Translations under genes and position numbers: made by a program
NCBI RefSeq assembly: GCF_002005225.1
Contig: NZ_CP019724.1
Span: 5,163,501-5,227,500 of the forward strand
Reading direction: 5' to 3'
DNA: 64,000 nucleotides
Origin: Streptomyces pactum
GTDB taxonomy: Bacteria > Actinomycetota > Actinomycetes > Streptomycetales > Streptomycetaceae
The notes under the pieces: generated by a model
Seen by the model: the letters and a program-made list of their open reading frames with translations, nothing else
Told to the model about the DNA's origin: nothing
Databases searched by the model: none
Part shown: piece by piece, positions 26,253 to 37,652 of the stretch
How positions within the stretch are numbered: the stretch's first letter is position 1
How the letters are laid out: the number at the start of each line of letters is the position of its first letter

Positions 26253-27527
26253 ATGCGCCGTCGACTGATCCAGTCCACGCTCGCCGTGGTGCTCGTCGTG
26301 ATCGCCGTGTTCGGCGTCTCGCTCGTGATCGTCGAGACCCGGACGATCAGCAGCACCGCCCAGGAGCGGGTCGACCTGGAGGCGGTGCGGCTGGCCAGCA
26401 TCGTGGACAGCCGGCTGCTCGGCACCGGGTCGGTGGACGCCGAGTTCCTGCGGGAGCAGGTCCGCGACGCCCGGTACGCCGAGATCCGGATCCCCGGCAG
26501 GCCGGTCATCGAGGTCGGCAGCCGGCCGGTCGGTGAGGTCATCCGCGGCAAGGCCACCGGCGAGGAGGGGGAGACGGTCCTCGTCGAGGAGCCGAGTTCC
26601 GCGGTGACCCGGGAGGTCGGCCGGACCCTGCTGATCATCGGACTGGTGGCGATGCTCGCGGTGATCGCCGCGGTGCTGCTGGCGATCCGGCAGGCCAACC
26701 GCCTCGCCTCGCCGCTCACCGACCTCGCCGAGACCGCCGAACGCCTCGGCTCCGGCGACCCGCGCCCGCGGCACAAGCGTTACGGCGTCCCCGAGCTGGA
26801 CCGGGTCGCGGACGTGCTGGACTCCTCCGCCGAGCGCATCGCCCGGATGCTCACCGCCGAGCGCCGCCTGGCCGCCGACGCCTCCCACCAACTGCGGACA
26901 CCGCTGACCGCGCTGTCCATGCGACTGGAGGAGATCACCCTCACCGACGAACTGGAGACGGTGAAGGAGGAGGCGGCGATCGCGCTGTCGCAGGTGGAGC
27001 GGCTGACGGACGTCGTCGACCGGCTGCTGACGAACTCCCGGGACCCGCGCAGCGGCTCCGCCGTCACGTTCGAGCTGGACGACGTCATCCAGCAGCAGAT
27101 CGACGAGTGGCGCCCCGCCTACCGCAGCGAGGGGCGGGCGATCGTCAGCTCCGGCAAGCGGCATCTGACGGCCGTGGGCACTCCGGGCGCGGTGGCGCAG
27201 GTGCTGGCCGCGCTGATCGAGAACTCCCTGATGCACGGCGGCGGCACGGTGGCCCTGCGGACCCGGGTGACCGGCAACCAGGCGGTGGTCGAGGTCACCG
27301 ACGAGGGGGCCGGCGTCCCGGGAGACCTGGGGGCGCGGATCTTCGAGCGCGCGATCAGCGGGCGGAACTCGACGGGCATCGGTCTGGCCGTCGCCCGCGA
27401 CCTCGCCGAGGCGGACGGCGGCCGGCTGGAGCTGCTCCAGAGCCGCCCCCCGGTGTTCGGCCTGTTCCTGTCCCGCACGCCGCCGCCGAAGAAGTCGTCC
27501 GGGGACTCGGGGCACACGGTGCGCTAG
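26253..27527 (+). CDS. Two-component sensor histidine kinase
   Basis: 424 residues from ATG 26253. The first membrane helix is at about 8-28 (LAVVLVVIAVFGVSLVIVET). An extracellular sensing part of about 100 residues follows, then a second helix near 125-147 and a HAMP region (about 148-205). The HisKA motif DASHQLRTPLTALS puts the phosphorylated histidine near residue 212. The HATPase domain has NSLMHGGGTV, DEGAGVPGD, and STGIGLAVARDLAEADGG. It signals to the response regulator just upstream. Confidence 0.95.
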   Translation: MRRRLIQSTLAVVLVVIAVFGVSLVIVETRTISSTAQERVDLEAVRLASIVDSRLLGTGSVDAEFLREQVRDARYAEIRIPGRPVIEVGSRPVGEVIRGKATGEEGETVLVEEPSSAVTREVGRTLLIIGLVAMLAVIAAVLLAIRQANRLASPLTDLAETAERLGSGDPRPRHKRYGVPELDRVADVLDSSAERIARMLTAERRLAADASHQLRTPLTALSMRLEEITLTDELETVKEEAAIALSQVERLTDVVDRLLTNSRDPRSGSAVTFELDDVIQQQIDEWRPAYRSEGRAIVSSGKRHLTAVGTPGAVAQVLAALIENSLMHGGGTVALRTRVTGNQAVVEVTDEGAGVPGDLGARIFERAISGRNSTGIGLAVARDLAEADGGRLELLQSRPPVFGLFLSRTPPPKKSSGDSGHTVR

Positions 27528-27570
27528 GCGTACCGGCCTGCGGCGCCTGCCCCGGCGGGTCCCGGCCGCG

Positions 27571-28143
27571 TCAGCGGTGGGCCGCGGGGGTGCCGTCCTT
27601 GGCACGTACCGCCGTCGGCTGCTCGTGCTCCGGGAAGGTGTCCGCCCGCGTCACCGGCTCGCGGACCGGCAGCGCCCGGAAGACCCAGGTGCGGTACGAC
27701 CAGAAGCGGAACAGCGTGCCGATGCCGATGCCGAGGAACTTGAAGATGTTGCTCTGCAGCGGGCTGTCCCAGCCGAAGCCGTACGTCGCCGTGTACAGCA
27801 CGCCGTTCTCGATCACCAGCCCCACCGCGCTGAACAGCAGGAACAGCGACATCTCGCGGGTCCGGCGGCTCTTGTCGCGGTCCCGGTAGGTGAAGTAGCG
27901 AAAGCCCAGGTAGTTGAAGACGATCGCGACGATGGTCGCGACGATGCTGGCCCGCACCACCTGGAGGTCGGTCGCGTGCCGCACCAGGTTGAACACGAGC
28001 AGGTTGACCAGGACCCCCGCACCGCCCACCGCGCCGAACTTCACGACCTCACGGACGAGCCGGTCGATCCGCTGCCGCACCGCGCCGCGGGGCGCGGGGG
28101 GCGTGGGGGGAACCGTATGAGCACCCGAGGAACCATGTCCCAT
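27571..28143 (-). CDS. GtrA-family membrane protein
   Basis: 190 residues from ATG 28143. A Pro-rich cytoplasmic tail precedes four membrane helices: FGAVGGAGVLVNLLVFNLV, ASIVATIVAIVFNYLGFRYF, LFLLFSAVGLVIENGVLY and NIFKFLGIGIGTLFRFWSY. The NYxxxRxFTF-like motif (NYLGFRYFTYRDR) and FRFWSYRTWVF are the GtrA/DPMS-like signature. These proteins assist export or transfer of polyprenyl-linked sugars for the cell surface. It is divergent from purK and convergent with the kinase gene. Confidence 0.9.
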   Translation of the reverse strand: MGHGSSGAHTVPPTPPAPRGAVRQRIDRLVREVVKFGAVGGAGVLVNLLVFNLVRHATDLQVVRASIVATIVAIVFNYLGFRYFTYRDRDKSRRTREMSLFLLFSAVGLVIENGVLYTATYGFGWDSPLQSNIFKFLGIGIGTLFRFWSYRTWVFRALPVREPVTRADTFPEHEQPTAVRAKDGTPAAHR

Positions 28144-28309
28144 GGTCGTGCAGGCCCCCGTCCATCGGTTGGCGTCAATCTGTTCATGCTAACCACCCGG
28201 ACGCGCGATCTTCCTGCTGACGGACGCCGGGCGACGGGAAAGGGGGGCCCTGCACCCGGGGAAACGGCCGGTAAACGGGTGGGCTCCCGGCGGCCGATAC
28301 GCTAGGGGT

Positions 28310-31211
<2,902 letters not shown>

Positions 31212-31214
31212 ACC

Positions 31215-31485
31215 GCCCTCTCCACGGGGGCTCCGAGGGCGGGGTAGTCGGTGTAGCCGGTCGCCCCGCCCACGTACATGAGGTACCGGTCCCGCACCGG
31301 GTTCAGCGGCGCGCCGGCAGCCGCTCGGAGGCACGGCGCACGGCGTCCGTGGAGAGCTCCTCGCCCAGCACCGGGTCGGCGATCAGCACACCGGGCCATC
31401 CGGCGCGGATCCTCCGGAACACCGGGGCGTCGGGGTCGGCGTACACCAGGTGCAGATACGCGAGCCCGAGCCCGCCCGGCGCACG
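31215..31485 (-). pseudogene. Truncated and frameshifted alkene reductase (Old Yellow Enzyme family)
   Basis: Minus-strand translation from about 31480 gives GLGLAYLHLVYADPDAPVFR, then GVLIADPVLGEELSTDAVRR and ASERLPA before a stop near 31303. In the next frame (about 31310 downwards) follow APLNPVRDRYLMYVGGATGY and TDYPALGAP. These are the last parts of OYE-type NADH:flavin oxidoreductases. About 29 residues normally between them (the GRPFxANPDLVERL region) are deleted. The first two-thirds of the gene is absent, and the sequence joins a broken MerR gene at about 31486. The original stop is lost. Confidence 0.82.
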
Positions 31486-31814
31486 AACGTCAGTGAGCGC
31501 TCGCTGCGCTACTACGAGAAGCAGGACTGCTCGCGGCCGAGCGTACGCCCGGCGGGCACCGCGAGTAAGCGAAAGGCGGCCGTCGACCGGGTCGTACGTA
31601 TCCAGGAGCTGTTCGCGGCCGGGCTGTGCGGCAGCGAGATCGCGCAGTTGCTGCCGTGCATGCGGGACGCGGACGGCGGACCCGCGGTCGTGGCCACGCC
31701 CCGGCTGGTCGCCGACCTCACCGCCGAGCGCTCCCGCATCGACCCGCCATCGCCGACCTGCTCCGCTCCCGGGACACCCTGGGCGAGGTCATCGAGGCGG
31801 CGGCCCGGGGCTGA
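31486..31814 (+). pseudogene. Broken MerR-family regulator
   Basis: The plus strand reads NVSERSLRYYEKQD, the MerR helix-turn-helix, without the first dozen residues or a start codon. A frameshift near 31527 follows (the other frame gives ERTPGGHRE), and the frame returns by about 31575 with AVDRVVRIQELFAAGLCGSE and IAQLLPCMRDADGG. A second shift near 31743 moves the ending AIADLLRSRDTLGEVIEAAA into another frame, stopping at TGA 31812-31814. A divergent MerR/alkene-reductase pair evidently collapsed by one deletion across both 5' ends. Confidence 0.82.
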
Positions 31815-31906
31815 CCGCCGTACCCCCGAACGCCCCATCCACCAGGAAGCCCTTTCCGCTCCGTGCGACGGTGACGCTAACGCACGACGACCGTACGGAG
31901 CCCGCC

Positions 31907-33037
31907 ATGGCAGACCTCCAGGACGACCTGCACACCAGCACCGAGGCCGGCGGGCTCGACGACCTGCCCGTGCCGCTCGGCGCGGAGGCCTTCCCGCCGG
32001 AGCCGTACGCGCTCGTGTCCGATCCCGGCGACGAGCCGCTGACCCGGGCGCACGCCGTGCTGGCCGCCCACCCCGTCGCCGACGGCTACAGCGGCCTGCC
32101 CTGGGCGCTCAAGCACCTGCCCTGGTACGACCTGGAACTCGGCGAGAGCGCCGTCGACACCGATGTGCCCCGGCTCCGCGAGGGCCACGTGGGGGCGCTG
32201 TTCTGGTCCCTGCACCTGCCCGACGCCATCGACGGGGACCGGGCCGTCGGCGCCACCATGGAGCAGCTCGACCTGGTCAAGATGGTCGTCCGGGCCCACC
32301 CGGAGGGGCTGCGCCTGGCGTACGACGCCGGGCAGGCCATCGACGCCCGCAACTGCGGCCGGGTCGCCGTGCTGCCCGGCCCCGCCGGCGCCGCCGCCCT
32401 CGGTGACTGCCTCGGCATCCTGCGTTCGCTGCACGCCCTCGGTCTGCGCGTGCTCACGCTGACCGGGGCGACCTGGGCGAGCGAGACGGGGCTGACCCGG
32501 TTCGGCGAGGAGGTCGTCCGCGAGATGAACCGGCTCGGTGTCGTCACCGACCTCTCCGGTGCCTCCGCCGAGACCATCCGCCGTACCTTCGCCGTCTCCA
32601 AGGCGCCGGCGCTGTGCACCCGCTCCGCCGCCCGTGCCCTGCGCCCGCACCCCGCCAACCTCCCCGACGACCTGCTCGTCGAGCTGGGCGCGGCAGGGGG
32701 CCTGTGCATGGTGCCGCTGACCGCCGAACAGACCGGCCCGACCGTCCGGGACGTCGCCGACCACCTCGACCACGTCCGCACGGTGGCCGGCCCGCGGAGC
32801 GTCGGCCTGTCCGGCACCTACGACGCCGGTACCGCCCACCCGCTGGAGCTCGGCGACGCCTCCTGCTACCCCCGGCTCATCGCCGAGCTGCTGCGACGCG
32901 GCTGGGACGAGTCGGACGTGGCCCTACTGACCTGGGGCAACGTCCAGCGCGTACTACGAGGGGCGGCCTTCGCCGCCCGCGCGGCACAGTTGCGCCGGGA
33001 GCCGTCGACGGCGACGATCGCCGAGCTGGACGGCTGA
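31907..33037 (+). CDS. M19 dipeptidase-like protein lacking all metal ligands
   Basis: 376 residues from ATG 31907; GGAG (31897-31900) is six bases upstream. Line-by-line comparison with the active dipeptidase at 30024 shows the same frame of motifs but with every ligand changed: DGYSGLPWAL for [17 protein letters not shown] for MGAEGGH, LTLTGATW for LTLTHNDN, CTRSAARA for [17 protein letters not shown] for GIGGDYDGT. The rest is well kept, with no stops or shifts and normal codon use. It is thus probably a folded non-enzymatic protein; role unknown. An acidic 45-residue N-terminal extension precedes the domain. Confidence 0.85.
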   Translation: MADLQDDLHTSTEAGGLDDLPVPLGAEAFPPEPYALVSDPGDEPLTRAHAVLAAHPVADGYSGLPWALKHLPWYDLELGESAVDTDVPRLREGHVGALFWSLHLPDAIDGDRAVGATMEQLDLVKMVVRAHPEGLRLAYDAGQAIDARNCGRVAVLPGPAGAAALGDCLGILRSLHALGLRVLTLTGATWASETGLTRFGEEVVREMNRLGVVTDLSGASAETIRRTFAVSKAPALCTRSAARALRPHPANLPDDLLVELGAAGGLCMVPLTAEQTGPTVRDVADHLDHVRTVAGPRSVGLSGTYDAGTAHPLELGDASCYPRLIAELLRRGWDESDVALLTWGNVQRVLRGAAFAARAAQLRREPSTATIAELDG

Positions 33038-33075
33038 GCACCGGCCGGTCGCCCGGCGGCGCGGCATCCGCCGGG

Positions 33076-33468
33076 TCAGGCGTGCTCGATCCGGCACAGG
33101 CAGAACGGATGCCCCGCCGGATCGGCGTAGACCATGAAGTCCTTCTTCTCCCGGTCCTCCAGGTCCAGCGGCCGGGCGCCCAGCGCGAGCACCTTCTCGT
33201 GTGCCGCGTCCATCTCCTCCCAGGTCGCCCCGCCGTCGAAGTCGAGGTGGAACTGCTGGGCGTTGCGGTCGGAGCGCGGCCACTCCGGCGGGGTGAGCCC
33301 CGGCGCCCGCTGGAAGGACAGCCGCGGGCCGCCGGGCACCTGGAGCACCACCCAGTCGGGGTCCTGCTCCTCGGGGGTGCCGCCGCCGAGGAGCGCGTAG
33401 AAGCGGGCCAGCTCGCGGGGCTCGGGACAGTCGACGACGACGGAACGCAAACGTGCCACGGGTGCCAT
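33076..33468 (-). CDS. VOC-family (glyoxalase-like) protein 1
   Basis: 130 residues from ATG 33468 (GGGAGG upstream). Two beta-alpha-beta-beta-beta units: LRSVVVDCPEPRELARFYALL with WVVLQVPGGPRLSFQ, and QFHLDFDG ... HEKVLALGARPLD ending VYADPAGHPFCLCRIE. This is the Glyoxalase_6-like type common in Streptomyces, with predicted His/Glu metal ligands reduced. The substrate is unknown. It is a tandem paralogue of the next gene. Confidence 0.86.
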   Translation of the reverse strand: MAPVARLRSVVVDCPEPRELARFYALLGGGTPEEQDPDWVVLQVPGGPRLSFQRAPGLTPPEWPRSDRNAQQFHLDFDGGATWEEMDAAHEKVLALGARPLDLEDREKKDFMVYADPAGHPFCLCRIEHA

Positions 33469-33507
33469 GGGGGGAACCTCCCGGTGATGACGGGTCTGGG
33501 GCCTCGC

Positions 33508-33867
33508 TCAGCAGGCGCAGAGGCAGAACGGGTGCCCGGCCGGGTCCGCGTAAACCCGGAAGGACCGGGACCGGTCCTCCGCGTCCAGCGGCCTGGCGCC
33601 CAGCTCCAGCACGGCCCTCTCCGCCGCGTCCAGGTCCTTCACCGCGAGGTCGAGGTGGAACTGCTGCGAGTCGTCGGGCGCGGGCCACTTCGGCGGTACG
33701 AAGCCGGGGGCGGCCTGGAACGCCAGGGTCCGCCCGCCCGGCAGCCTCAGGTCGACCCAGTCGTCCTCGCCCTCGACGGTGCCGCCGAGCACGTCGGCGT
33801 AGAAACCGGCCAGTGCTCGGGGGTCGGGACAGTCCAGGACGACGGCACCCAGTTCGGCGACAGCCAT
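33508..33867 (-). CDS. VOC-family (glyoxalase-like) protein 2
   Basis: 119 residues; ATG 33867 has AAGGAGG five bases upstream. It shares with its neighbour VVLDCPDPRALAGFYADVLG, QFHLDLAVKDLDAAERAVLE and the ending YADPAGHPFCLC, so the pair arose by tandem duplication (39-bp spacing, probable operon). Function is unknown; such proteins often bind or modify small toxic molecules. Its promoter region is shared with the divergent CGNR regulator and contains a strong palindrome. Confidence 0.86.
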   Translation of the reverse strand: MAVAELGAVVLDCPDPRALAGFYADVLGGTVEGEDDWVDLRLPGGRTLAFQAAPGFVPPKWPAPDDSQQFHLDLAVKDLDAAERAVLELGARPLDAEDRSRSFRVYADPAGHPFCLCAC

Positions 33868-33894
33868 GACTTCCTCCTTGAAGTCCGCGGTCTC

Positions 33895-33931
33895 GGTTAC
33901 CCGTAAGTCACGGGTAACCGGTAACGGTTAC
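33895..33931. promoter_or_regulatory. Operator cluster between VOC operon and CGNR regulator
   Basis: GGTTACCCGT (33895-33904) and ACGGGTAACC (33910-33919) form a perfect 10-bp inverted repeat with a 5-bp spacer. GTAAC-G-GTTAC (33921-33931) is a second palindrome of the same half-site, and another GGTAACG is at 33951. The repeated GTTAC/GTAAC half-site in a short divergent gap suggests cooperative binding of a regulator, perhaps the CGNR protein itself. Confidence 0.65.
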
Positions 33932-33965
33932 TGCATGCTGCCCTATTGGCGGTAACGTCGCAAGC

Positions 33966-34472
33966 ATGAGTGAGAGATCGCCCGCGCCGGGAGGCCTGGA
34001 CCTGGTCGAGACCCTGGTGAACACGCTGGACGTCGAGACGGGCGCCGACTCGCTGGACACGCCGCAGGGCCGGGCGCGGTTCGGCCTCACCGAAGACGAC
34101 GTACCGAGCGCCCGCGAGCTGCGCGAGTCCCTGCGCGCGAGCCTGCTCGCCCACGCCGGCCACCCGCCGCACCGCACGGTGACCCCGCTCGGCGAACTCC
34201 TCGCCGGGGCCCCGCTGGTGGTGGCGGTCGACGCGGCCGACGGCTCCGCCGCCCTCGCCCCGGCCCGCGGGGACTCCCTGCTCACCCGGGTCGCCGCCGC
34301 CGTCGCCGAGGCGCTGGTGGCGGGCACCTGGACCCGGCTGAAGGCGTGCGAGGCCGCCGACTGCCACTGGGCGTACTACGACCGCAGCCCGGCCGGACGC
34401 GGCCGCTGGTGTTCGATGCAGGTGTGCGGGGCGCGCGCCAAGATGCGCCGGTACCGGGCCAGGGGGGCCTGA
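33966..34472 (+). CDS. CGNR zinc-finger / ABATE-domain regulator
   Basis: 168 residues from ATG 33966. The N-terminal ABATE domain (about 8-120) starts GLDLVETLVNTLD and contains ARELRESLRASLLAHA. The C-terminal zinc finger (about 122-165) has CEAADCHWAYYDRSPAGRGR then WCSMQVCGARAKMRRYR, giving four cysteines; the CGNR core appears as CGAR. These are stress-related transcription regulators. There is no ribosome site, and TAACGT (33953-33958) stands seven bases before the ATG, so the message may be leaderless. Confidence 0.87.
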   Translation: MSERSPAPGGLDLVETLVNTLDVETGADSLDTPQGRARFGLTEDDVPSARELRESLRASLLAHAGHPPHRTVTPLGELLAGAPLVVAVDAADGSAALAPARGDSLLTRVAAAVAEALVAGTWTRLKACEAADCHWAYYDRSPAGRGRWCSMQVCGARAKMRRYRARGA

Positions 34473-34520
34473 CCCGCACGGGAGTGACCGGCCGGTGCGC
34501 CGCCCCGTGGGGCAGAATGC

Positions 34521-34569
34521 GGATGACGCCGGTTCGGCCGACTGAGCCTCGGCCGAACCGGCGTCATCC
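34521..34569. terminator. Very strong bidirectional terminator
   Basis: A perfect 21-bp stem with a 7-base loop (CTGAGCC, 34542-34548): arm 34521-34541 starts GGATGACGCCGG and arm 34549-34569 ends CCGGCGTCATCC. It lies between the convergent CGNR and UDP-glucose dehydrogenase genes. Confidence 0.93.
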
Positions 34570-34584
34570 GTTCACCGGGCAGCC

Positions 34585-35928
34585 CTAGGCCGTCGGGCGG
34601 CCCATCGCCCGGTACGTCCAGCCGGCCTTTCGCCAGGCCACCGGGTCCAGGGCGTTGCGCCCGTCCAGGATCACCCGGGCCGCCGTGGCCTCGCCCAGCG
34701 CCTCCGGGTCCAGCTCGCGGAACTCCCGCCACTCCGTCAGATGCAGTACGGCGTCGGCGCCCCGGACCGCCTCCAGCGCGGAGTCGGCGTAGCCGAGCGT
34801 CGGGAACAGCCGCCGCGCGTTTTCCATGCCCTTCGGGTCGTACACCGTCACCTGGGCGCCCTGGAGGTGGACCTGCCCGGCGACGTTCAGTGCGGGGGAG
34901 TCCCGTACGTCGTCCGAGTCGGGCTTGAAGGTGGCGCCCAGCACGGCGATCCGCTTGCCGAGGAACGGGCCGCCGCCCAGTGCCTGCCGGGTCAGTTCCA
35001 CCATCTGGCCGCGCTGGCGCATGTTGATGGAGTCGATCTCGCGCAGGAAGGTGAGCGCCTGGTCGGCGCCCAGCTCACCGGCGCGCGCCATGAACGCCCG
35101 GATGTCCTTCGGCAGACAGCCGCCGCCGAACCCGATGCCCGCCCGCAGGAACTTCTTCCCGATCCGGTCGTCGTACCCGATCGCCTCCGCCAGCTTGGCG
35201 ACGTCACCGTCCGCGGCCTCGCACACCTCCGCCATCGCGTTGATGAAGGAGATCTTGGTGGCGAGGAAGGAGTTGGCGGAGGTCTTCACCAGCTCGGCCG
35301 TCGGGAAGTCGGTGACGACGAAGGGCGAGCCCTCCTCGATCGGCGTGGCGTACACCTCGCGCAGCAGCTTCTCCGCCCGCTCGCTGCGCACGCCGACCAC
35401 GAGTCGGTCGGGGTGCAGTGTGTCCCGCACGGCGAAGCCCTCACGGAGGAACTCCGGGTTCCAGGCCAGCTCGGCGTCGTCGCCGGCCGGCGCGTGCGCG
35501 GCGAGGTAGGCGGCCAGCCGGTCGGCGGAACCCACCGGCACGGTCGACTTGCCGACGACGAGTGCGGGACCGGTCAGGTGCGGCGCGAGCGAGGCCAGTG
35601 CGGAGTCGACGTACGACATGTCACAGGCGTACTCGCCGTGCTTCTGCGGCGTGTTCACGCACAGGAAGTGCACGTCGCCGAAGGCCGCGACCTCGGCGAA
35701 GTCGGTGGTGAAGCGCAGTCGTCCGCTGGACCCCCCGATCCCCGCGACGTGCTTGCGCAGCAGCTCCTCGAGACCCGGCTCGTACATCGGGACCTGGCCC
35801 CGCTGGAGCATCTCGATCTTCTCGGGCACCACGTCCAGGCCCAGCACGTCGAAACCCAGCTCGGCCATCGCCGCCGCATGGGTCGCGCCGAGATAGCCGG
35901 TGCCGATCACGGTGATCTTGAGGGCCAT
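34585..35928 (-). CDS. UDP-glucose 6-dehydrogenase
   Basis: 447 residues from ATG 35928, with GGAG six bases upstream; the frame extends upstream without a ribosome site. The Rossmann motif ITVIGTGYLGATHAAAMAE opens the protein. WNPEFLREG and the catalytic GFGGGCLPKDIRAF (Cys near 270) follow, then GATFKPDSDDVRDSPAL in the C-terminal domain. It oxidises UDP-glucose to UDP-glucuronate with NAD+ in the cytoplasm. With the nearby glycosyltransferase and LCP genes, the product probably feeds an acidic cell-wall or capsular polymer. UDP-ManNAc dehydrogenase activity cannot be excluded. Confidence 0.93.
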   Translation of the reverse strand: MALKITVIGTGYLGATHAAAMAELGFDVLGLDVVPEKIEMLQRGQVPMYEPGLEELLRKHVAGIGGSSGRLRFTTDFAEVAAFGDVHFLCVNTPQKHGEYACDMSYVDSALASLAPHLTGPALVVGKSTVPVGSADRLAAYLAAHAPAGDDAELAWNPEFLREGFAVRDTLHPDRLVVGVRSERAEKLLREVYATPIEEGSPFVVTDFPTAELVKTSANSFLATKISFINAMAEVCEAADGDVAKLAEAIGYDDRIGKKFLRAGIGFGGGCLPKDIRAFMARAGELGADQALTFLREIDSINMRQRGQMVELTRQALGGGPFLGKRIAVLGATFKPDSDDVRDSPALNVAGQVHLQGAQVTVYDPKGMENARRLFPTLGYADSALEAVRGADAVLHLTEWREFRELDPEALGEATAARVILDGRNALDPVAWRKAGWTYRAMGRPTA

Positions 35929-36057
35929 GGGTGCTCCAGAGGTGTACGGCTGAGGTGCGCGCCCGAGCATATCCGGGCAGCGGCGAAAGCCCTTCGGACG
36001 GCTGTCGTCAAGCTCACCTATCCACGACACGGAGGGGGCTCTAAAATTCGGGTTACT

Positions 36058-36069
36058 TAACGGTAGTTA
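36058..36069. promoter_or_regulatory. Candidate operator upstream of acyl-CoA dehydrogenase gene
   Basis: TAAC-GGTA-GTTA sits in an AT-rich island (36040-36069) in the 180-bp divergent gap. Such islands stand out in this GC-rich sequence. The regulator is unknown. Confidence 0.3.
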
Positions 36070-36108
36070 GCGTGCCCAGCATCACAGCGTTTTGGAGCGT
36101 GAGAGACC

Positions 36109-37266
36109 TTGGCCGGATCGGCTGACTTCGACCTGTACCGCCCGTTGGAGGAGCACGACATGCTCCGGGACGCCGTCCGCGCGCTGGCCGAGGCGAAGAT
36201 CGCGCCGCACGCCGCGGCGGTGGACGAGGAGGCCCGCTTCCCGCGGGAGGCCCTCGACGCCCTGACCGCGAACGACCTGCACGCGGTGCACGTCCCCGAG
36301 GAGTACGGCGGCGCGGGCGCCGACGCCCTCGCCACGGTGATCGTCATCGAGGAGGTCGCCCGCGTCTGCGCCAGCTCCTCCCTCATCCCGGCGGTGAACA
36401 AGCTCGGCTCCCTGCCGGTGATCCTCTCCGGCTCCGAGGAGCTGAAGAAGAGGTACATGACCCCGCTCGCCAAGGGCGACGGCATGTTCTCCTACTGTCT
36501 CTCCGAGCCCGACGCGGGCTCCGACGCGGCCGGCATGAAGACCAAGGCCGTTCGCGACGGCGACTTCTGGGTCCTCAACGGCGTCAAGCGCTGGATCACC
36601 AACGCGGGCGAGTCGGAGTACTACACGGTGATGGCCGTCACCGACCCCGCCAAGCGCTCCAAGGGCATCTCCGCCTTCGTCGTCGAGAAGTCCGACGAGG
36701 GCGTCTCCTTCGGTGCCCCGGAGAAGAAGCTCGGCATCAAGGGCTCCCCGACCCGCGAGGTCTACCTCGACAACGTCCGCATCCCCGCCGACCGCATGAT
36801 CGGCGAGGAGGGCACCGGCTTCGCCACCGCGATGAAGACGCTGGACCACACCCGCATCACCATCGCCGCCCAGGCCCTCGGCATCGCCCAGGGAGCCCTC
36901 GACTACGCCAAGGGCTACGTCAAGGAGCGCAAGCAGTTCGGCAAGCCGATCGCCGACTTCCAGGGCATACAGTTCATGCTCGCCGACATGGCCATGAAGA
37001 TCGAGGCCGCCCGCCAGCTCACCTACGCCGCCGCGGCCAAGTCCCAGCGCGGCGACGGCGACCTCACCTTCCAGGGCGCCGCCGCCAAGTGCTTCGCCTC
37101 CGACGTGGCCATGGAGGTCACCACGGACGCGGTCCAGCTCCTCGGCGGCTACGGCTACACCCGTGACTACCCGGTGGAGCGCATGATGCGCGACGCGAAG
37201 ATCACGCAGATCTACGAAGGCACGAACCAGGTGCAGCGGATCGTCATGGCGAGGAACCTGCCGTAA
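36109..37266 (+). CDS. Acyl-CoA dehydrogenase
   Basis: 385 residues from TTG 36109; purine-rich GAGAGA is close upstream and GGAG about 12 bases away. Family signatures are intact: FSYCLSEPDAGSDAAGMKTKA (FAD and substrate contacts) in part at about 125-145, VKRWITNAGESEYY, ERKQFGKPIADFQ, QLLGGYGYTRDYPVERMMRD, and the catalytic Glu370 in QIYEGTNQVQRIVM. It oxidises acyl-CoA to enoyl-CoA and passes electrons to ETF. The position of the glutamate fits short- or branched-chain enzymes. The gene is divergent from the UDP-glucose dehydrogenase gene. Confidence 0.93.
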   Translation: MAGSADFDLYRPLEEHDMLRDAVRALAEAKIAPHAAAVDEEARFPREALDALTANDLHAVHVPEEYGGAGADALATVIVIEEVARVCASSSLIPAVNKLGSLPVILSGSEELKKRYMTPLAKGDGMFSYCLSEPDAGSDAAGMKTKAVRDGDFWVLNGVKRWITNAGESEYYTVMAVTDPAKRSKGISAFVVEKSDEGVSFGAPEKKLGIKGSPTREVYLDNVRIPADRMIGEEGTGFATAMKTLDHTRITIAAQALGIAQGALDYAKGYVKERKQFGKPIADFQGIQFMLADMAMKIEAARQLTYAAAAKSQRGDGDLTFQGAAAKCFASDVAMEVTTDAVQLLGGYGYTRDYPVERMMRDAKITQIYEGTNQVQRIVMARNLP

Positions 37267-37652
37267 CGCACTCGCGACACGGGCGCGCGTCACGGGCGGC
37301 GGACCTGTTGCCCTTCAGGGCCGCCGCCGGTGCCGACGGTATGCGGGACCCTCCGGTCGCCGTAGGAGACGGGCCGTACGGTCCCGCTCCGCGGTCCGGA
37401 GGCGCCCCGGGCAGGCACTGGTAGGCAGGCGTGAGCAGTTTGGCCGTCAGTGTCCTTGGGGTGCTCGGATGAGCGGGCGGATGACACTTGGCCGCGGGCT
37501 GTTGGCGGGTAGCGGGATGAGGGTCAGGGGTGGGACGGGGGCGGGCGTGCGCCGGCTCGTGGGGCGGCTGGTCACTCGGGGACGACCTGCTCACGCGGGG
37601 TGCCGGGAAGCTGCTCTGGTTCGAGGTGCGGAGCCCGTGACCGCACCGGCGA
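37267..37652. other. Intergenic region, no gene supported
   Basis: 386 bp between convergent genes. Short frames exist, including one ending LLTRGAGKLLWFEVRSP (TGA 37638-37640), but no start with a ribosome site or recognisable family was found. It might hold a relic; I cannot show it. Confidence 0.55.
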
